A stretch of 64,000 nucleotides of DNA from CATQHS01 sp963422655 (GTDB lineage: Bacteria; Actinomycetota; Acidimicrobiia; Acidimicrobiales; Aldehydirespiratoraceae), in NCBI GenBank assembly GCA_963422655.1, contig OY730440.1, positions 2,542,001 to 2,606,000 of the forward strand, given 5' to 3'. Of the stretch, positions 1-9,178 are shown in pieces (positions within the stretch are counted from its first letter, which is position 1; each line of letters starts with the position of its first letter). A program made the translations under genes and the position numbers. The notes under the pieces were generated by a model. That model saw nothing but the letters and a program-made list of their open reading frames with translations. It was not told the origin of the DNA and did not search any database.

Positions 1-321
1 GACGTGGTCAAGATCGGGGCCGACGAACCGGGCCACCATGCCGTGGATCTCATCGAAGCCGGGCAGGTGCAGATGGTCGTCAACTCACCCAAAGGCCCCG
101 GGCCGCGAGCCGACGGGGCCCATATCCGGGCTGCGGCCGGTCGGGCCGGGGTACCTCTGCTCACCACCGGGGCCGCGGCTGTGGCCGCCGCGAAGGGCCT
201 GAGGGACTGGAAAACTCACCGGCCGGCCGTGCGCACCATCCAGGAATACCATCGCGGTGTTCACGCAAACCAGCTCCGGCTATTCGGCGGTCCGAACCGC
301 TCGGACGGCTCGGGTCCGTGA
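1..321 (+). CDS. carB: Carbamoyl-phosphate synthase large subunit, C-terminal fragment
   Basis: The reading frame is open from the first base, so this is the last 106 residues of a longer protein. The sequence matches the MGS-like allosteric domain that ends CarB: a segment reading VNSPKGPGPRADG, then an IRAAA stretch and LLTTGAAAVAAAKG. CarB makes carbamoyl phosphate from bicarbonate, ammonia (from glutamine via CarA) and ATP for pyrimidine and arginine synthesis; this domain normally senses UMP and ornithine. Its stop overlaps the GTG start of pyrD by four bases (GTGA), so the two are translationally coupled in a pyrimidine operon. Everything upstream lies outside the window. Confidence 0.9.
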   Translation, partial: DVVKIGADEPGHHAVDLIEAGQVQMVVNSPKGPGPRADGAHIRAAAGRAGVPLLTTGAAAVAAAKGLRDWKTHRPAVRTIQEYHRGVHANQLRLFGGPNRSDGSGP

Positions 322-1238
322 GCGGCCCCGACCTGGCGACCAGAGTGGGGTCGGTGGAGCTGAGAGCCCCGGTGCTCACCGCGTCGGGAACAGCCGGCCA
401 CGGCGCCGAGCTGGCTCGCTACCTGCGGATGGCCGGGCTCGGGGCCATGGTGGTCAAGTCGCTGAGCGCTGTTGGGTGGCCCGGCCATTCGGCTCCCCGG
501 CTCCATCCCACCCCCGCCGGTGTGATCAACAGCGTCGGGCTCCAGGGTCCGGGGATAAAGCACTGGCTCGACGTGGACCTTCCGGCTCTGGTCGCTACCG
601 GCTGTGACGTGGTGGCCAGCATCTGGGGCCAGACCATCGATGGTTACCGCCGGGCTGCCGACCTGCTGGCCTCGGCGCCGCCGTCGGTGGTGGCTGTCGA
701 GGTCAACATCTCCTGCCCCAACACCGAAGATCGCAGTCGCATGTTCTCGTACTCGACGGAAGCCACCGAGGCCGTGCTTCGAGCCACCACCGGCTGCGGG
801 CGCCCCCGCTGGGCCAAGCTGAGCCCGAACCCGGCCGACATGGTGGCCATCACCGATGCCGCGGTGCGCGGCGGTGCCGAGGCGGTGGTGCTGATCAACA
901 CCATGCCGGGCCTCGTCATCGACGTCGAGACCCGCCGCCCCGTGCTGGGGGGGCCCGGAGGGGGGGTGAGTGGACCGGCCCTGCACCCGGTGGCGGTTCG
1001 GGCCGTGTACGAAGTGCACGCGGCTCGTCCCGACATACCTATCGTGGGGGTGGGTGGCGTGGCCAGCGGCATCGACGCAGTGGAGTTCCTGCTGGCCGGA
1101 GCCAGCGCGGTGCAAGTGGGAACCGCCACCTTCGCCGACCCCCGTGCGGTTGGACGGGTCCTGTCGGAGCTGCAATCTTGGTGCCGCAAGGCCGGCGTGG
1201 TGGACATGGACGAGTTGATCGGAGCAGCCCATGGTTGA
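318..1238 (+). CDS. pyrD: Dihydroorotate dehydrogenase, class 1B type
   Basis: A 306-residue FMN TIM-barrel enzyme that oxidises dihydroorotate to orotate, the fourth step of UMP synthesis. The active-site base of class 1 enzymes is a cysteine, seen here in NISCPN (Cys133). The FMN-binding lysine region is WAKLSPN (Lys167), and the C-terminal half has the phosphate-binding glycines IVGVGGVASG. A cysteine rather than serine base, and no N-terminal membrane extension, point to the soluble class 1B form, which normally pairs with a PyrK electron-transfer subunit; that gene would lie upstream, outside the window. The GTG start overlaps the carB stop and the 3' end overlaps pyrF by 8 bases. Confidence 0.93.
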   Translation: MSGPDLATRVGSVELRAPVLTASGTAGHGAELARYLRMAGLGAMVVKSLSAVGWPGHSAPRLHPTPAGVINSVGLQGPGIKHWLDVDLPALVATGCDVVASIWGQTIDGYRRAADLLASAPPSVVAVEVNISCPNTEDRSRMFSYSTEATEAVLRATTGCGRPRWAKLSPNPADMVAITDAAVRGGAEAVVLINTMPGLVIDVETRRPVLGGPGGGVSGPALHPVAVRAVYEVHAARPDIPIVGVGGVASGIDAVEFLLAGASAVQVGTATFADPRAVGRVLSELQSWCRKAGVVDMDELIGAAHG

Positions 1239-1959
1239 AGAACCGGATCTGGACCTGAGCCGCCGACTGGCGCTGGCGTTGGACGTAGACGACTTGGTCG
1301 CGGCGGTGCGGATGGCCCGGATGCTCAAAGGTCACTTCGGCGTGGTCAAGATCGGGTTGGAGCTCTACAGCGCGGCCGGTCCCGAAGCGATCGGAGCCAT
1401 TGGTGATCTCGGCTACGAGGTGTTCGTGGACCTGAAGCTCCACGACATTCCCACCACGGTGGCCGGCGCCAGCCGGGTGATCGGCTCACTGGGGGTGTCG
1501 TACCTGACCATGCATGCCGCCGGAGGACTCGACATGCTGCGGGCCGGGGTGGACGGTCTGCGCACCGGGGCCGGCAACGCCGGGCTGAGCGAACCGGCCG
1601 GCTTGGCGGTGACGGTGCTCACCAGCCAGAGCGACCCCTCGGGCGGGACCCTGGGCCGATGGGTGGAGCTGGCCGCCGCCGCCGGGTGCACCGGCGTCGT
1701 CTGCGCGGCTCGTGACCAGGCCGAGGTGGATCGCCACGGACCAGGTCTGGCACGGGTGGTGGCGGGGATCCGGCTTCCGGGCGACCCCGCCGATGATCAG
1801 AAACGAGCGGCATCGCCCGGCGAGGCCTTGGCCGGCGGCGCCGACCTGATAGTGGTGGGCCGTTCGGTGACCCGCGCCGCCGACCCCCTCGCCGCCGCCG
1901 ACCGACTCCATCGGGCTATTCTGGGCGCCGACGACAACCCGACCCACCGCCGCGACTGA
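1231..1959 (+). CDS. pyrF: Orotidine 5'-phosphate decarboxylase
   Basis: A 242-residue enzyme that decarboxylates OMP to UMP, the last step of de novo pyrimidine synthesis. The signature DLKLHDIP (residues 67-74) holds the catalytic Asp-Lys-Asp network. The C-terminal phosphate loop is recognisable as a gap, then GADLIVVGRSVTRAADP. The ATG overlaps the end of pyrD by 8 bases, so carB, pyrD and pyrF form one coupled operon. The length is normal for the short bacterial type. Confidence 0.95.
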   Translation: MVEEPDLDLSRRLALALDVDDLVAAVRMARMLKGHFGVVKIGLELYSAAGPEAIGAIGDLGYEVFVDLKLHDIPTTVAGASRVIGSLGVSYLTMHAAGGLDMLRAGVDGLRTGAGNAGLSEPAGLAVTVLTSQSDPSGGTLGRWVELAAAAGCTGVVCAARDQAEVDRHGPGLARVVAGIRLPGDPADDQKRAASPGEALAGGADLIVVGRSVTRAADPLAAADRLHRAILGADDNPTHRRD

Positions 1960-2005
1960 ACCGCATCGGACACGATCGCGGCATCGGAAGGTATCGTCGT
2001 CGGTC

Positions 2006-2317
2006 ATGCCTCAGCCCCCCGTTCTTTCCGATGAAGCCCGGCGTGCTGCACTGATCAAAGCAGCCCGAGCCCGAAAGGTGCGATCCGATATCCGAACCCG
2101 GCTCAAGTCCCAAGACATGACCCTGTCGAATCTGTTCGAACAGATCGATGACGACATGATCGGCAAGATGAAGGTGCTGGCGGTGTTGGAGTCGCTGCCC
2201 GGGGTGGGCAAGGTCAAGTCCCGCCGGATCATGGAGCAATTCGGGATCTCCAAGAGCCGTTGCCTGCGGGGCCTGGGCTGCAATCAGAAAGCCCGACTTC
2301 TGGCCGAGTTCTCCTAA
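2006..2317 (+). CDS. mihF: Integration host factor, actinobacterial type (mIHF)
   Basis: A 103-residue nucleoid-associated protein that is specific to Actinobacteria and unrelated to E. coli IHF. The core is recognisable: an N-terminal basic helix (AARARKVRSDIRTRLKSQ), then a helix-two-turn-helix with the LESLPGVGKVKSRRIMEQ segment and the short ISKSRCLRGLG element. It binds DNA with little sequence specificity and supports chromosome organisation and phage integration. The TAA stop directly abuts the GTG start of gmk, as in mycobacteria, where mihF and gmk are adjacent. Confidence 0.93.
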   Translation: MPQPPVLSDEARRAALIKAARARKVRSDIRTRLKSQDMTLSNLFEQIDDDMIGKMKVLAVLESLPGVGKVKSRRIMEQFGISKSRCLRGLGCNQKARLLAEFS

Positions 2318-2908
2318 GTGGTCGATCTCGACGACCGGACCGTTGTCGTGATCTCCGGACCGGGGGGCGTCGGCAAGGGCACCATCGTCGGCAAGCTGAT
2401 GAGCCGTGACGACCGGCTCTGGCTGTCACGGTCGTGGACGACGAGACCGCCCCGGGCCGGCGAGCTCCGAGACGCCTACCATTTCGTGGATCGGGCTGCC
2501 TTCGACGCGGCTGTGGACGCGGGCAGGTTCTTGGAATGGGTCGAGTTCCTCGACTACCGCCAGGGGACGCCGCGACCCGAACCGCCCCCGGACTCCGACG
2601 TGATTCTCGAGATCGACGTGCACGGCGGGGCCCAGGTCCAGGCTCGGTACCGCCAGGCGGTGCTGGTTTTCGTCGAAGCGCCCAGCCCGAACGATCAGCA
2701 GATCCGGCTGAGGGACCGGGGCGACGACGACGTCCTTGTCGCGGCCCGGCTGGCCAAGGCCGACGAGGAACGGGCCATGGCCGAATCGCTCGGGTATGCC
2801 CGGGTGGTCAATGACGACTTGGATCAAGCCGTCGCCGTTATCGAGGACCTCATCCGCGACGACCGGAAACGCCGCCGGGCGAGCCGGCAGGGCGGTTCGG
2901 GCTGCTAA
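2318..2908 (+). CDS. gmk: Guanylate kinase
   Basis: A 196-residue P-loop kinase that phosphorylates GMP to GDP. The Walker A loop GPGGVGKGT (residues 14-22) lies next to the N-terminus, and the GMP-binding segment SWTTRPPRAGE follows as usual. The GYARVVNDD stretch matches the conserved C-terminal (VVND) motif of the family. It starts with GTG immediately after the mihF stop, with no gap. Loss of the first residues would remove the first beta strand, so the GTG start is favoured. Confidence 0.93.
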   Translation: MVDLDDRTVVVISGPGGVGKGTIVGKLMSRDDRLWLSRSWTTRPPRAGELRDAYHFVDRAAFDAAVDAGRFLEWVEFLDYRQGTPRPEPPPDSDVILEIDVHGGAQVQARYRQAVLVFVEAPSPNDQQIRLRDRGDDDVLVAARLAKADEERAMAESLGYARVVNDDLDQAVAVIEDLIRDDRKRRRASRQGGSGC

Positions 2909-2956
2909 CCTGACCCACCCGATCCAGCATCGAAACCCAGCGACCCTGGAAGCGCC

Positions 2957-3304
2957 ATGGCCCACGGCTACGACACGATGATGACCCCCCTGATCGAGGG
3001 ACTCCTCGAGAAGGCCGGATCCAAGTTCACTCTGGTGACGCTGTCGGCATTCCGCAGCCGGGAGATCACCAACTACCGGAACCAACTCGGTCAGGGGGCG
3101 GGGGCCGGCGTTCCGCCCCAGGTGACCTCGACCGCATATAAGTCGCTGTCGATTGCCTTCGAAGAGCTCGCGGCTGGAAAGATCGAAGCTGCCAGGACCG
3201 GTTCGGAGGCCGCCGCCGAGACTGATTCCGATCCCGAGACCGCCGACTCGGCCGAGGTCTTGCCTCTCGATGCCATGGCGACCGGCGGCGACGCCGACAC
3301 CTGA
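2957..3304 (+). CDS. rpoZ: RNA polymerase omega subunit
   Basis: A 115-residue protein with the omega fold: SKFTLVTLSAFRSREI, followed by TSTAYKSLSIAFEELAAGKI, the two conserved segments that clamp the beta' C-terminus. An acidic, low-complexity tail of about 40 residues follows, rich in Glu, Asp and Ala, which is common in Actinobacteria. It sits in the usual gmk-rpoZ-coaBC-metK-priA order. Omega assists assembly of RNA polymerase and, in many bacteria, binding of ppGpp. Confidence 0.92.
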   Translation: MAHGYDTMMTPLIEGLLEKAGSKFTLVTLSAFRSREITNYRNQLGQGAGAGVPPQVTSTAYKSLSIAFEELAAGKIEAARTGSEAAAETDSDPETADSAEVLPLDAMATGGDADT

Positions 3305-3320
3305 GCCGGCCGGTTCCACC

Positions 3321-4535
3321 GTGAGCATTCCGGCCGGGAGCCGTGTCATTCTGGGAGTGACCGGCGGCATCGCCGCGTACAAGGCGGTAGAGGTGTGTCG
3401 GCGGCTGGTGGAGGCCGGCGCCCACGTCACCGCGGTGCTGACCGGTGGTGCCAAGAAGATGGTGGGCGAGACTACTTTCTCGGCCTTGTCCTCCGAGCCG
3501 GCCCGGATGTCGCTGTGGAACGACCCCGGATCGCCCATTCCCCACACCGACCTGGGTCGCAGCGCCGACGTGGTGGTGGTGTGCCCGGCCACGGCCCGGC
3601 TGCTGGCCGACTACCGCACCGGCCGGTCCGGCGACCTGCTCACCGCCACCCTGCTGGCCACCCGGGCCCCGGTGGTGATCGCTCCGGCCATGCACACCGA
3701 GATGTGGGAGCAGCCCTCGGTCCAGGAGAACCTGGAAGTGCTGGCCAGCCGGGGCGTGATCATGGTCCCGCCCGTCCACGGCCGTCTTGCTGGCGGCGAT
3801 ACCGGCCCGGGCCGCATGGCCGAGCCGGCCACCATCGTGTCGGCCGTCGCGGCCGCGTTGAAGCCGGGCGATTACAGCGGCCGGGCCGTGCTGGTAACCG
3901 CGGGCGGGACGCGCGAACCCTTGGACGCGGTGCGATATATCGGCAATCGCTCCTCGGGCCGACAAGGCAGTGCCGTGGCGGCGGAAGCCGTAGCCCGAGG
4001 CGCGCAGGTGGTGCTTGTCACCACCTGCTCCAACTTGGCGCCGACGGGGGTGCGGGTGATCCCGGTGGAGACGGCGGCGGAGATGGCGAGCGCGGTCGAA
4101 TTGGAGGCGGTGGAAGCCGATGTAGTGGTCATGGCTGCGGCTGTGGCCGATTTCCGTCCGGCCGCTCCCACCCCGGACAAGTTGAAGAAGCAGGCCGGAG
4201 CTCCCGAGGTGGAGCTGGTGGCAACCACCGACATCTTGGCCTCGCTGGGATCGGCGAAGCAGAACGGCCAGGTGGTGGTCGGCTTCGCGGCCGAGACCGC
4301 CGATCTCGAGGCCAACGCCCGAGCCAAGCTGACGGCCAAGAACCTCGACGTCATCGTGGCCAATGACATCGGCAAGGCCGGCGCCGGTTTCGAGCACGAC
4401 ACCAACGAGGTGCTGGTGCTGACCGCGGGCGGGACCCGTCGCCATGTCCCCCTGACGACCAAGCGCGAGGTGGCTCGGATCGTACTGGACACGGCCCTGG
4501 CCCTGATTCCCACTGCCACAGGGAACAGCCTGTGA
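3321..4535 (+). CDS. coaBC: Bifunctional phosphopantothenoylcysteine decarboxylase / phosphopantothenate-cysteine ligase
   Basis: About 404 residues with two domains that carry out steps two and three of coenzyme A synthesis. The N-terminal CoaC flavoprotein domain opens with ILGVTGGIAAYKAVE, has the active-site His in the IPHTDLG segment and the substrate motif PAMHTEMW (about residues 122-129). The C-terminal CoaB domain has VTAGGTREPLD, YIGNRSSGRQG, and the KK residues that bind the substrate. I chose the GTG at 3321: it is the first start that gives a normal N-terminus, while an upstream ATG-like start in the same frame lies inside rpoZ. The stop overlaps the GTG start of metK by four bases. 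Confidence 0.92.
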   Translation: MSIPAGSRVILGVTGGIAAYKAVEVCRRLVEAGAHVTAVLTGGAKKMVGETTFSALSSEPARMSLWNDPGSPIPHTDLGRSADVVVVCPATARLLADYRTGRSGDLLTATLLATRAPVVIAPAMHTEMWEQPSVQENLEVLASRGVIMVPPVHGRLAGGDTGPGRMAEPATIVSAVAAALKPGDYSGRAVLVTAGGTREPLDAVRYIGNRSSGRQGSAVAAEAVARGAQVVLVTTCSNLAPTGVRVIPVETAAEMASAVELEAVEADVVVMAAAVADFRPAAPTPDKLKKQAGAPEVELVATTDILASLGSAKQNGQVVVGFAAETADLEANARAKLTAKNLDVIVANDIGKAGAGFEHDTNEVLVLTAGGTRRHVPLTTKREVARIVLDTALALIPTATGNSL

Positions 4536-5746
4536 CCCGCTGGAGCTTCACCTCGGAGTCGGTTACCGAAGGTCATCCCGACAAGATCGCCGACCAGATC
4601 TCCGACGCCATCCTCGATGCGTTGCTGGAAAAGGATCCGGCCTGCCGGGTGGCGTGCGAGGCTCTGGTCACGACCGGTCTGGCCTTGGTCGCCGGCGAGA
4701 TAACCACCGATGCCTACGTCGAAATCCCCAGAATCGTCCGGCAGACCATCTGTGATATCGGCTACGACGGCTCCACCTCCAGCTACGACGGCAGGACATG
4801 CGCGGTGCTGGTGGCCATAGACGAGCAGTCGGTCGACATTGCCCAAGGGGTGAACGACTCCGAGGAGTTCCGCTCCGGCGGCGGTGACGGCGACGGGCTG
4901 GACCGGCAAGGCGCCGGCGACCAGGGGATGATGTTCGGCTACGCCTGTGACGAGACCGACGTGGCGATGCCGCTGCCGATTCATCTGGCTCACCGTCTGG
5001 CCGAGCGCCACGCCGAGGTGCGCAGAGCCGGCACCATCCCTTACCTGGGGCCCGACGCCAAGACCCTGGTGACCCTGGAGTACGAGAACGGCAAGCCGAT
5101 TCGGGTCGAGTCGGTGCTGGTGTCGACCCAGCACCGCGACGGCATCGACCGGGACAGCATGATCCGCCCGGATGTGATCGAGCAGGTGATCAGCCCGGTC
5201 ATCGACGATTGTCTCGCCGACAGCGAGGTGGAGGCCGACGGCTACGAGATCCATGTCAACCCCACCGGTCGCTTCGTCATCGGCGGTCCGGTGGGCGACA
5301 CCGGTCTCACCGGCCGCAAGATCATCGTGGACACCTACGGCGGCATGGCCCGTCACGGGGGCGGTGCCTTCTCGGGCAAGGACCCGTCCAAGGTCGATCG
5401 TTCCGCCGCTTACGCCGCCCGCTGGGTGGCCAAGAACATCGTGGTGGCCGGGGCGGCGTCGCGCTGCGAGGTCCAGATCGCCTACGCCATCGGCCGAGCC
5501 TCACCGGTGTCGGTACTGGTTGAAACGTTCGGGACCGAGACGGTGGACCGAGCCCGGATCGTGGCCGCGGTCGACACCGTGTTCGATCTTCGACCGAAGG
5601 CGATCAAACGTGATCTCGATCTGGCTCGACCCATCTACCGGCCCACTGCGGCCTACGGCCATTTCGGACGGTCCCCGGATAACGGCTATTTCACATGGGA
5701 GAGAACCGACCGGGTCGAAGCTGTGAAGTCGGAACTGGGGCTCTGA
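4532..5746 (+). CDS. metK: S-adenosylmethionine synthetase
   Basis: A 404-residue enzyme that makes SAM from methionine and ATP in the cytoplasm. Family marks are clear: FTSESVTEGHPDKIADQISD at the N-terminus, the GAGDQGMMFGYA hexapeptide region, and the P-loop-like GGGAFSGKDPSKVDRSAAYA. The length is typical. It starts with GTG overlapping the stop of coaBC. The PriA reading frame can be read back into the end of metK, but the true PriA start is later. Confidence 0.96.
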   Translation: MTRWSFTSESVTEGHPDKIADQISDAILDALLEKDPACRVACEALVTTGLALVAGEITTDAYVEIPRIVRQTICDIGYDGSTSSYDGRTCAVLVAIDEQSVDIAQGVNDSEEFRSGGGDGDGLDRQGAGDQGMMFGYACDETDVAMPLPIHLAHRLAERHAEVRRAGTIPYLGPDAKTLVTLEYENGKPIRVESVLVSTQHRDGIDRDSMIRPDVIEQVISPVIDDCLADSEVEADGYEIHVNPTGRFVIGGPVGDTGLTGRKIIVDTYGGMARHGGGAFSGKDPSKVDRSAAYAARWVAKNIVVAGAASRCEVQIAYAIGRASPVSVLVETFGTETVDRARIVAAVDTVFDLRPKAIKRDLDLARPIYRPTAAYGHFGRSPDNGYFTWERTDRVEAVKSELGL

Positions 5747-5790
5747 TCTCCGACCTTCAGGGTCACTTCCCGGTGGGGGAGCCAGCGGCT

Positions 5791-7557
5791 GTGAGCGTCC
5801 TGCCTGACGTGGCGGCCATCGACAGGACCTTCTTCTATGCCGTTCCCGAGGCTTGGCGCGCCGATGGCCGGGCCCACCGGCTCAGGGTCGGGTCGATGGT
5901 GCGGGTCTACCTCCACGGCCGGCGTGTGAACGGTTGGGTCACCGAGATCGGAGCCCGCCCGCCGTCGGGGATGGAGCTGTCGCCGCTGGTCCGGTTGCGC
6001 GGGCTCGGGCCCCCGGCCGACCTGATCTCTTTGGCTGGATGGGCAGCTTGGCGTTGGGCCGGTTCCCGCAGCACCTTCCTGCGGCTGGCGTCGCCGCCCC
6101 GGCTCGTGGCCGGGGTGGTGTCCGGGCCGGTTCCGCCCCCCCGGCCGGTCCGGCCCGAAGCGGAGTCCGGCGCCGGCTACGAAGCGGCGTTCGAGACGAC
6201 CCCGCAGTCGCCGGTCGCGGTCCTGCGGCTCCCCCCGCCGCAGGATCCGGTGCCAGTGGCGCTGGCTGCGGCCCGGCGAGGCGATGCTCTGGTGATCGTT
6301 CCCGAATCGACCATGGCCCGGCGGGTGGCCAGGGCCTTGCGCCAGGTCGGTGTTCGCGTGGCTGTGACCCCGGAGGGCTGGGCCACCGCGGCCGGGGGCG
6401 GTTGCACGGTGGTGGGCTCGAGAGCGGCGGCGTGGATGCCGATGGCCGATCCGGCCGCGGTGGTGGTGTTCGATGAGCACGACGAAGCCCTGAAGTCCTC
6501 GTCGGCACCCACCTGGAACGCTCGGGACGTGGCGCTGGAACGGGCCCGGCGAGCCGGCTGCCCGGCCGTGCTGACCTCGCCGACGCCTTCCCTGGAGGCG
6601 CTGCGGGCCGGCCGGCTACTGCGCCCGGACCGGGCCGCGGAACGGGAGGGCTGGCCTCGGATCGAGGTGATCGACCGCCGCTACGACGATCCCACCAAGG
6701 GGGGGCTGTTCGCCGAAGGCTTCCGGGCCCGCCTGCCCGATACCGGGCCGGTGATCTGTGTGCTCAACCGTACCGGCCGGTCCCGACTGCTGGCTTGTGC
6801 CGCTTGCGGGGAGCTGGCCCGCACCGACGATGGGCGGGCGGCCATGATGATCGACGAGGCGATGCTGGTGGCGGCTGATGGCAGCGAGGCCCGCCCGGCG
6901 GTGTGCGCGAAGTGCGGGTCGACGGTGCTGCGCAACTTGCGGATGGGTGTGACCCGGGCTCGTGAAGAGTTGGAGGCGCTGCTGGGTGAACCGGTGGGGG
7001 AGGTGACGGCTGGCACCGGAGCGACTGGCGTCGGCGCCGGTTCCGACCACCGGTTCGAGCCTCGGGTGATGATCGGCACTACGGCGGTGCTGCACCGGGC
7101 TGGCGAGGCGGCGGCGGCGGTGGTCTTCTTGGATTTCGATCAGGAACTGCTGGCCCCTCGCCAGCGGGCGGCCGAACAGGCCCTGGGGTTGCTGGCCCGG
7201 GCGGCCCGGGTGCTGGGGGGCCGATCCGGCGGAGGGCGCCTCGTCGTTCAGACCCGCCAACCCGACCATGCTGTGTTGGCCGCGGCTCGGCGGGCCGATC
7301 CCTCGATCCTGGCCACTGCCGAGCGCGACCATCGGCGGCTTCTGTCCATCCCTCCCTACGGTGCCCAAGCCCAGGTGTCGGGCCCGGGAGCTCCGGGCCT
7401 GGTTGAATCCCTTGGGGTCGGTGTCGAGGTACGGGGGCCGCGCCGGGGCAGTTACCTGTTGAAGTCGGCTGGCCACGAACCGCTGCTGGACGCGCTGGCG
7501 GCGGCGGGCCGTCCCATGGAACCGGTGCGTGTCGAAGTCGATCCCTTGCGGGTCTGA
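5791..7557 (+). CDS. priA: PriA-like primosomal protein N' without helicase P-loop
   Basis: About 588 residues. The N-terminal 3'-DNA-binding domain begins VSVLPDVAAIDRTFFYAVPEAW. The central region still has a DEHD box in the DExH position, but I find no GxGKT/S Walker A loop, so ATP hydrolysis is unlikely; this matches the probable inactive PriA reported in Actinobacteria. Zinc-binding cysteine pairs are present at about Cys336/Cys339 and Cys372/Cys375. PriA recognises stalled forks and helps reload the replicative helicase. The GTG at 5791 has a GGTGGGGGA sequence about 10 bases upstream; a GTG at 5773 is an alternative. Confidence 0.85.
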   Translation: MSVLPDVAAIDRTFFYAVPEAWRADGRAHRLRVGSMVRVYLHGRRVNGWVTEIGARPPSGMELSPLVRLRGLGPPADLISLAGWAAWRWAGSRSTFLRLASPPRLVAGVVSGPVPPPRPVRPEAESGAGYEAAFETTPQSPVAVLRLPPPQDPVPVALAAARRGDALVIVPESTMARRVARALRQVGVRVAVTPEGWATAAGGGCTVVGSRAAAWMPMADPAAVVVFDEHDEALKSSSAPTWNARDVALERARRAGCPAVLTSPTPSLEALRAGRLLRPDRAAEREGWPRIEVIDRRYDDPTKGGLFAEGFRARLPDTGPVICVLNRTGRSRLLACAACGELARTDDGRAAMMIDEAMLVAADGSEARPAVCAKCGSTVLRNLRMGVTRAREELEALLGEPVGEVTAGTGATGVGAGSDHRFEPRVMIGTTAVLHRAGEAAAAVVFLDFDQELLAPRQRAAEQALGLLARAARVLGGRSGGGRLVVQTRQPDHAVLAAARRADPSILATAERDHRRLLSIPPYGAQAQVSGPGAPGLVESLGVGVEVRGPRRGSYLLKSAGHEPLLDALAAAGRPMEPVRVEVDPLRV

Positions 7558-7742
7558 GCCGGGTCCCGGGCCCTCTTCGAACATGCCGGATTCCTTGGCT
7601 CACCAGATTCTTGGTTCAGTTTGAGTGTCATGCCCAGGCCCGTCGGGGTGGGCGGTCACCGATGTCTGCTGTGTCACAGCCGTGCGGGTCGTCACCGGGG
7701 ATGCTCCGGTTGACGCCGGCCCGCCGGTCACTGGTTACGAAC

Positions 7743-8291
7743 ATGACGCTAGCCTTGCGGTCCGTGGCCCCCCACGACATCCGCATCATCGGCGACCCGG
7801 TGCTCAAGAAACGGGCCCGAACCGTCGCCGATGTCGATCCGACCTTGGTCCGCTTGGCCACAGAGATGATCGAGACGATGTACGAGGCTTCCGGGATCGG
7901 CTTGGCTGCGCCCCAGATCGGCGTGGGAAAGCGGCTGTTCGTGTGGGATGTCGGTGACGGTGCCCGCACCATCGTCAACCCCGAGATCGTCGAGTCCGAC
8001 GGCGAATGGACCTTCGAAGAGGGTTGCCTGTCCATACCCGGGCTGTCCTGGAACGTGGTGCGGCCCAAGCAGGTTCACGTCGTGGGCCGGGATCTCGACG
8101 GCGACGAGATGACGATCGAAGCCGACGAGCTGGAGGCTCGATTGTTCCAGCACGAGCTGGACCATCTCGACGGCACCTTGCTGATCGAACATCTCGACGA
8201 CGACACCCGCAGGGCCGCCCTCAAGACGCTGCGGGAGCTCGGTGTCTCACCACCTGCTCCGATTACCGGTGGCGACCTGCGCCTTCCGTGA
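7743..8291 (+). CDS. def: Peptide deformylase
   Basis: A 182-residue metalloenzyme that removes the formyl group from nascent proteins. All three motifs are present: GIGLAAPQIG (51-60), EEGCLS (92-97, metal ligand Cys95) and QHELDHLDG (136-144, two metal-binding His and the catalytic Glu). The reading frame stays open upstream to 7611, but the family's N-terminus fits the ATG at 7743. The stop overlaps the GTG start of fmt by four bases, so the deformylase and formyltransferase are coupled. Confidence 0.93.
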   Translation: MTLALRSVAPHDIRIIGDPVLKKRARTVADVDPTLVRLATEMIETMYEASGIGLAAPQIGVGKRLFVWDVGDGARTIVNPEIVESDGEWTFEEGCLSIPGLSWNVVRPKQVHVVGRDLDGDEMTIEADELEARLFQHELDHLDGTLLIEHLDDDTRRAALKTLRELGVSPPAPITGGDLRLP

Positions 8292-9178
8292 CCGTGCCGC
8301 CGCCGGCGGAGATCCGGCGGATCGTTTATTTCGGCTCGCCCGAGACAGCGGTGCCACCCCTGCTGGCCCTTTACGAGGCGGGCTATGAGATACCGTTGGT
8401 GGTCACCCGACCCGACCGTCGTCGGGGCCGGGGCACCGACGAGGGCCCCACCTCGGTGAAGGCAGCCGCAGCCAGGTTGGGGCTGGCGGTGACCGATGAC
8501 TTGGAGGCGGTGGGATCGGCCCGCGCCGATTTGGGCGTGGTGGTCGCCTACGGGGAGATCATCGGTGATCGGTTGCTCGACCGCTTGGCCATCGTCAACG
8601 TTCATTTCTCGCTCCTGCCCCGGTGGCGGGGCCCGGCTCCGGTGGAGCGGGCCATCCTGGCCGGCGACCCCGAGACGGGTGTATGCCTCATGGAGCTGGC
8701 CTCTGAGATCGACACCGGCGCCGTCTACCGCCGAGCATCGACACCGATCGGTCCGGGCGAGACCGCCGGTGAGCTCCGAGCTCGACTGGTCGATCTCGGT
8801 GTGGAGCTGTTGACGGAGGCGTTGGCCTCAGGGTTCGGCTCGCCGACCCCTCAGGCCGGCGAGGCGACCCATGCCTCCAAGATCTCCACCGCCGAGCTGA
8901 AGATCGACTGGACCGAACCGGCCGAGCGGATACAGCGGCTGATACGGGTAGGCGGAGCCTGGACGATGTTCCGGGGTCGCCGGTTGAAGATCCACGCCGC
9001 CCGGCTCGTCCCGCCCGGCGAGCCGGTCTCGCCGGGAATCATGGCCGGAACCAGGGTAGCGACAGGCGCGGGCTGGGTAGAGCTCGTCACCGTCCAACCA
9101 GAAGGAAAGTTGCTCCGGAGTGGCACCGAGTGGCTCAATGGCGTCCGTCCGAGCGGCGGTGAGCGATTGGGGTCATGA
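8288..9178 (+). CDS. fmt: Methionyl-tRNA formyltransferase
   Basis: A 296-residue enzyme that formylates initiator Met-tRNA with 10-formyl-tetrahydrofolate. The N-terminal Rossmann segment reads RIVYFGSPETAVPPLLALYE; the catalytic signature is HFSLLPRWRGPAPVERAI (about residues 107-124), followed by the LMELASEIDTGAV stretch. The C-terminal OB-like domain is present. The GTG start at 8288 overlaps the def stop. The 3' end overlaps the ATG of the next gene (ATGA), continuing the coupled def-fmt-rsmB order found in many bacteria. Confidence 0.94.
   Translation: MTVPPPAEIRRIVYFGSPETAVPPLLALYEAGYEIPLVVTRPDRRRGRGTDEGPTSVKAAAARLGLAVTDDLEAVGSARADLGVVVAYGEIIGDRLLDRLAIVNVHFSLLPRWRGPAPVERAILAGDPETGVCLMELASEIDTGAVYRRASTPIGPGETAGELRARLVDLGVELLTEALASGFGSPTPQAGEATHASKISTAELKIDWTEPAERIQRLIRVGGAWTMFRGRRLKIHAARLVPPGEPVSPGIMAGTRVATGAGWVELVTVQPEGKLLRSGTEWLNGVRPSGGERLGS

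Noticed and set aside
3066..4445. Long minus-strand frame opposite coaBC
   Set aside because: Its translation is His/Arg/Gly-rich and has no family motif; coaBC on the plus strand is unmistakable. This is a high-GC shadow.
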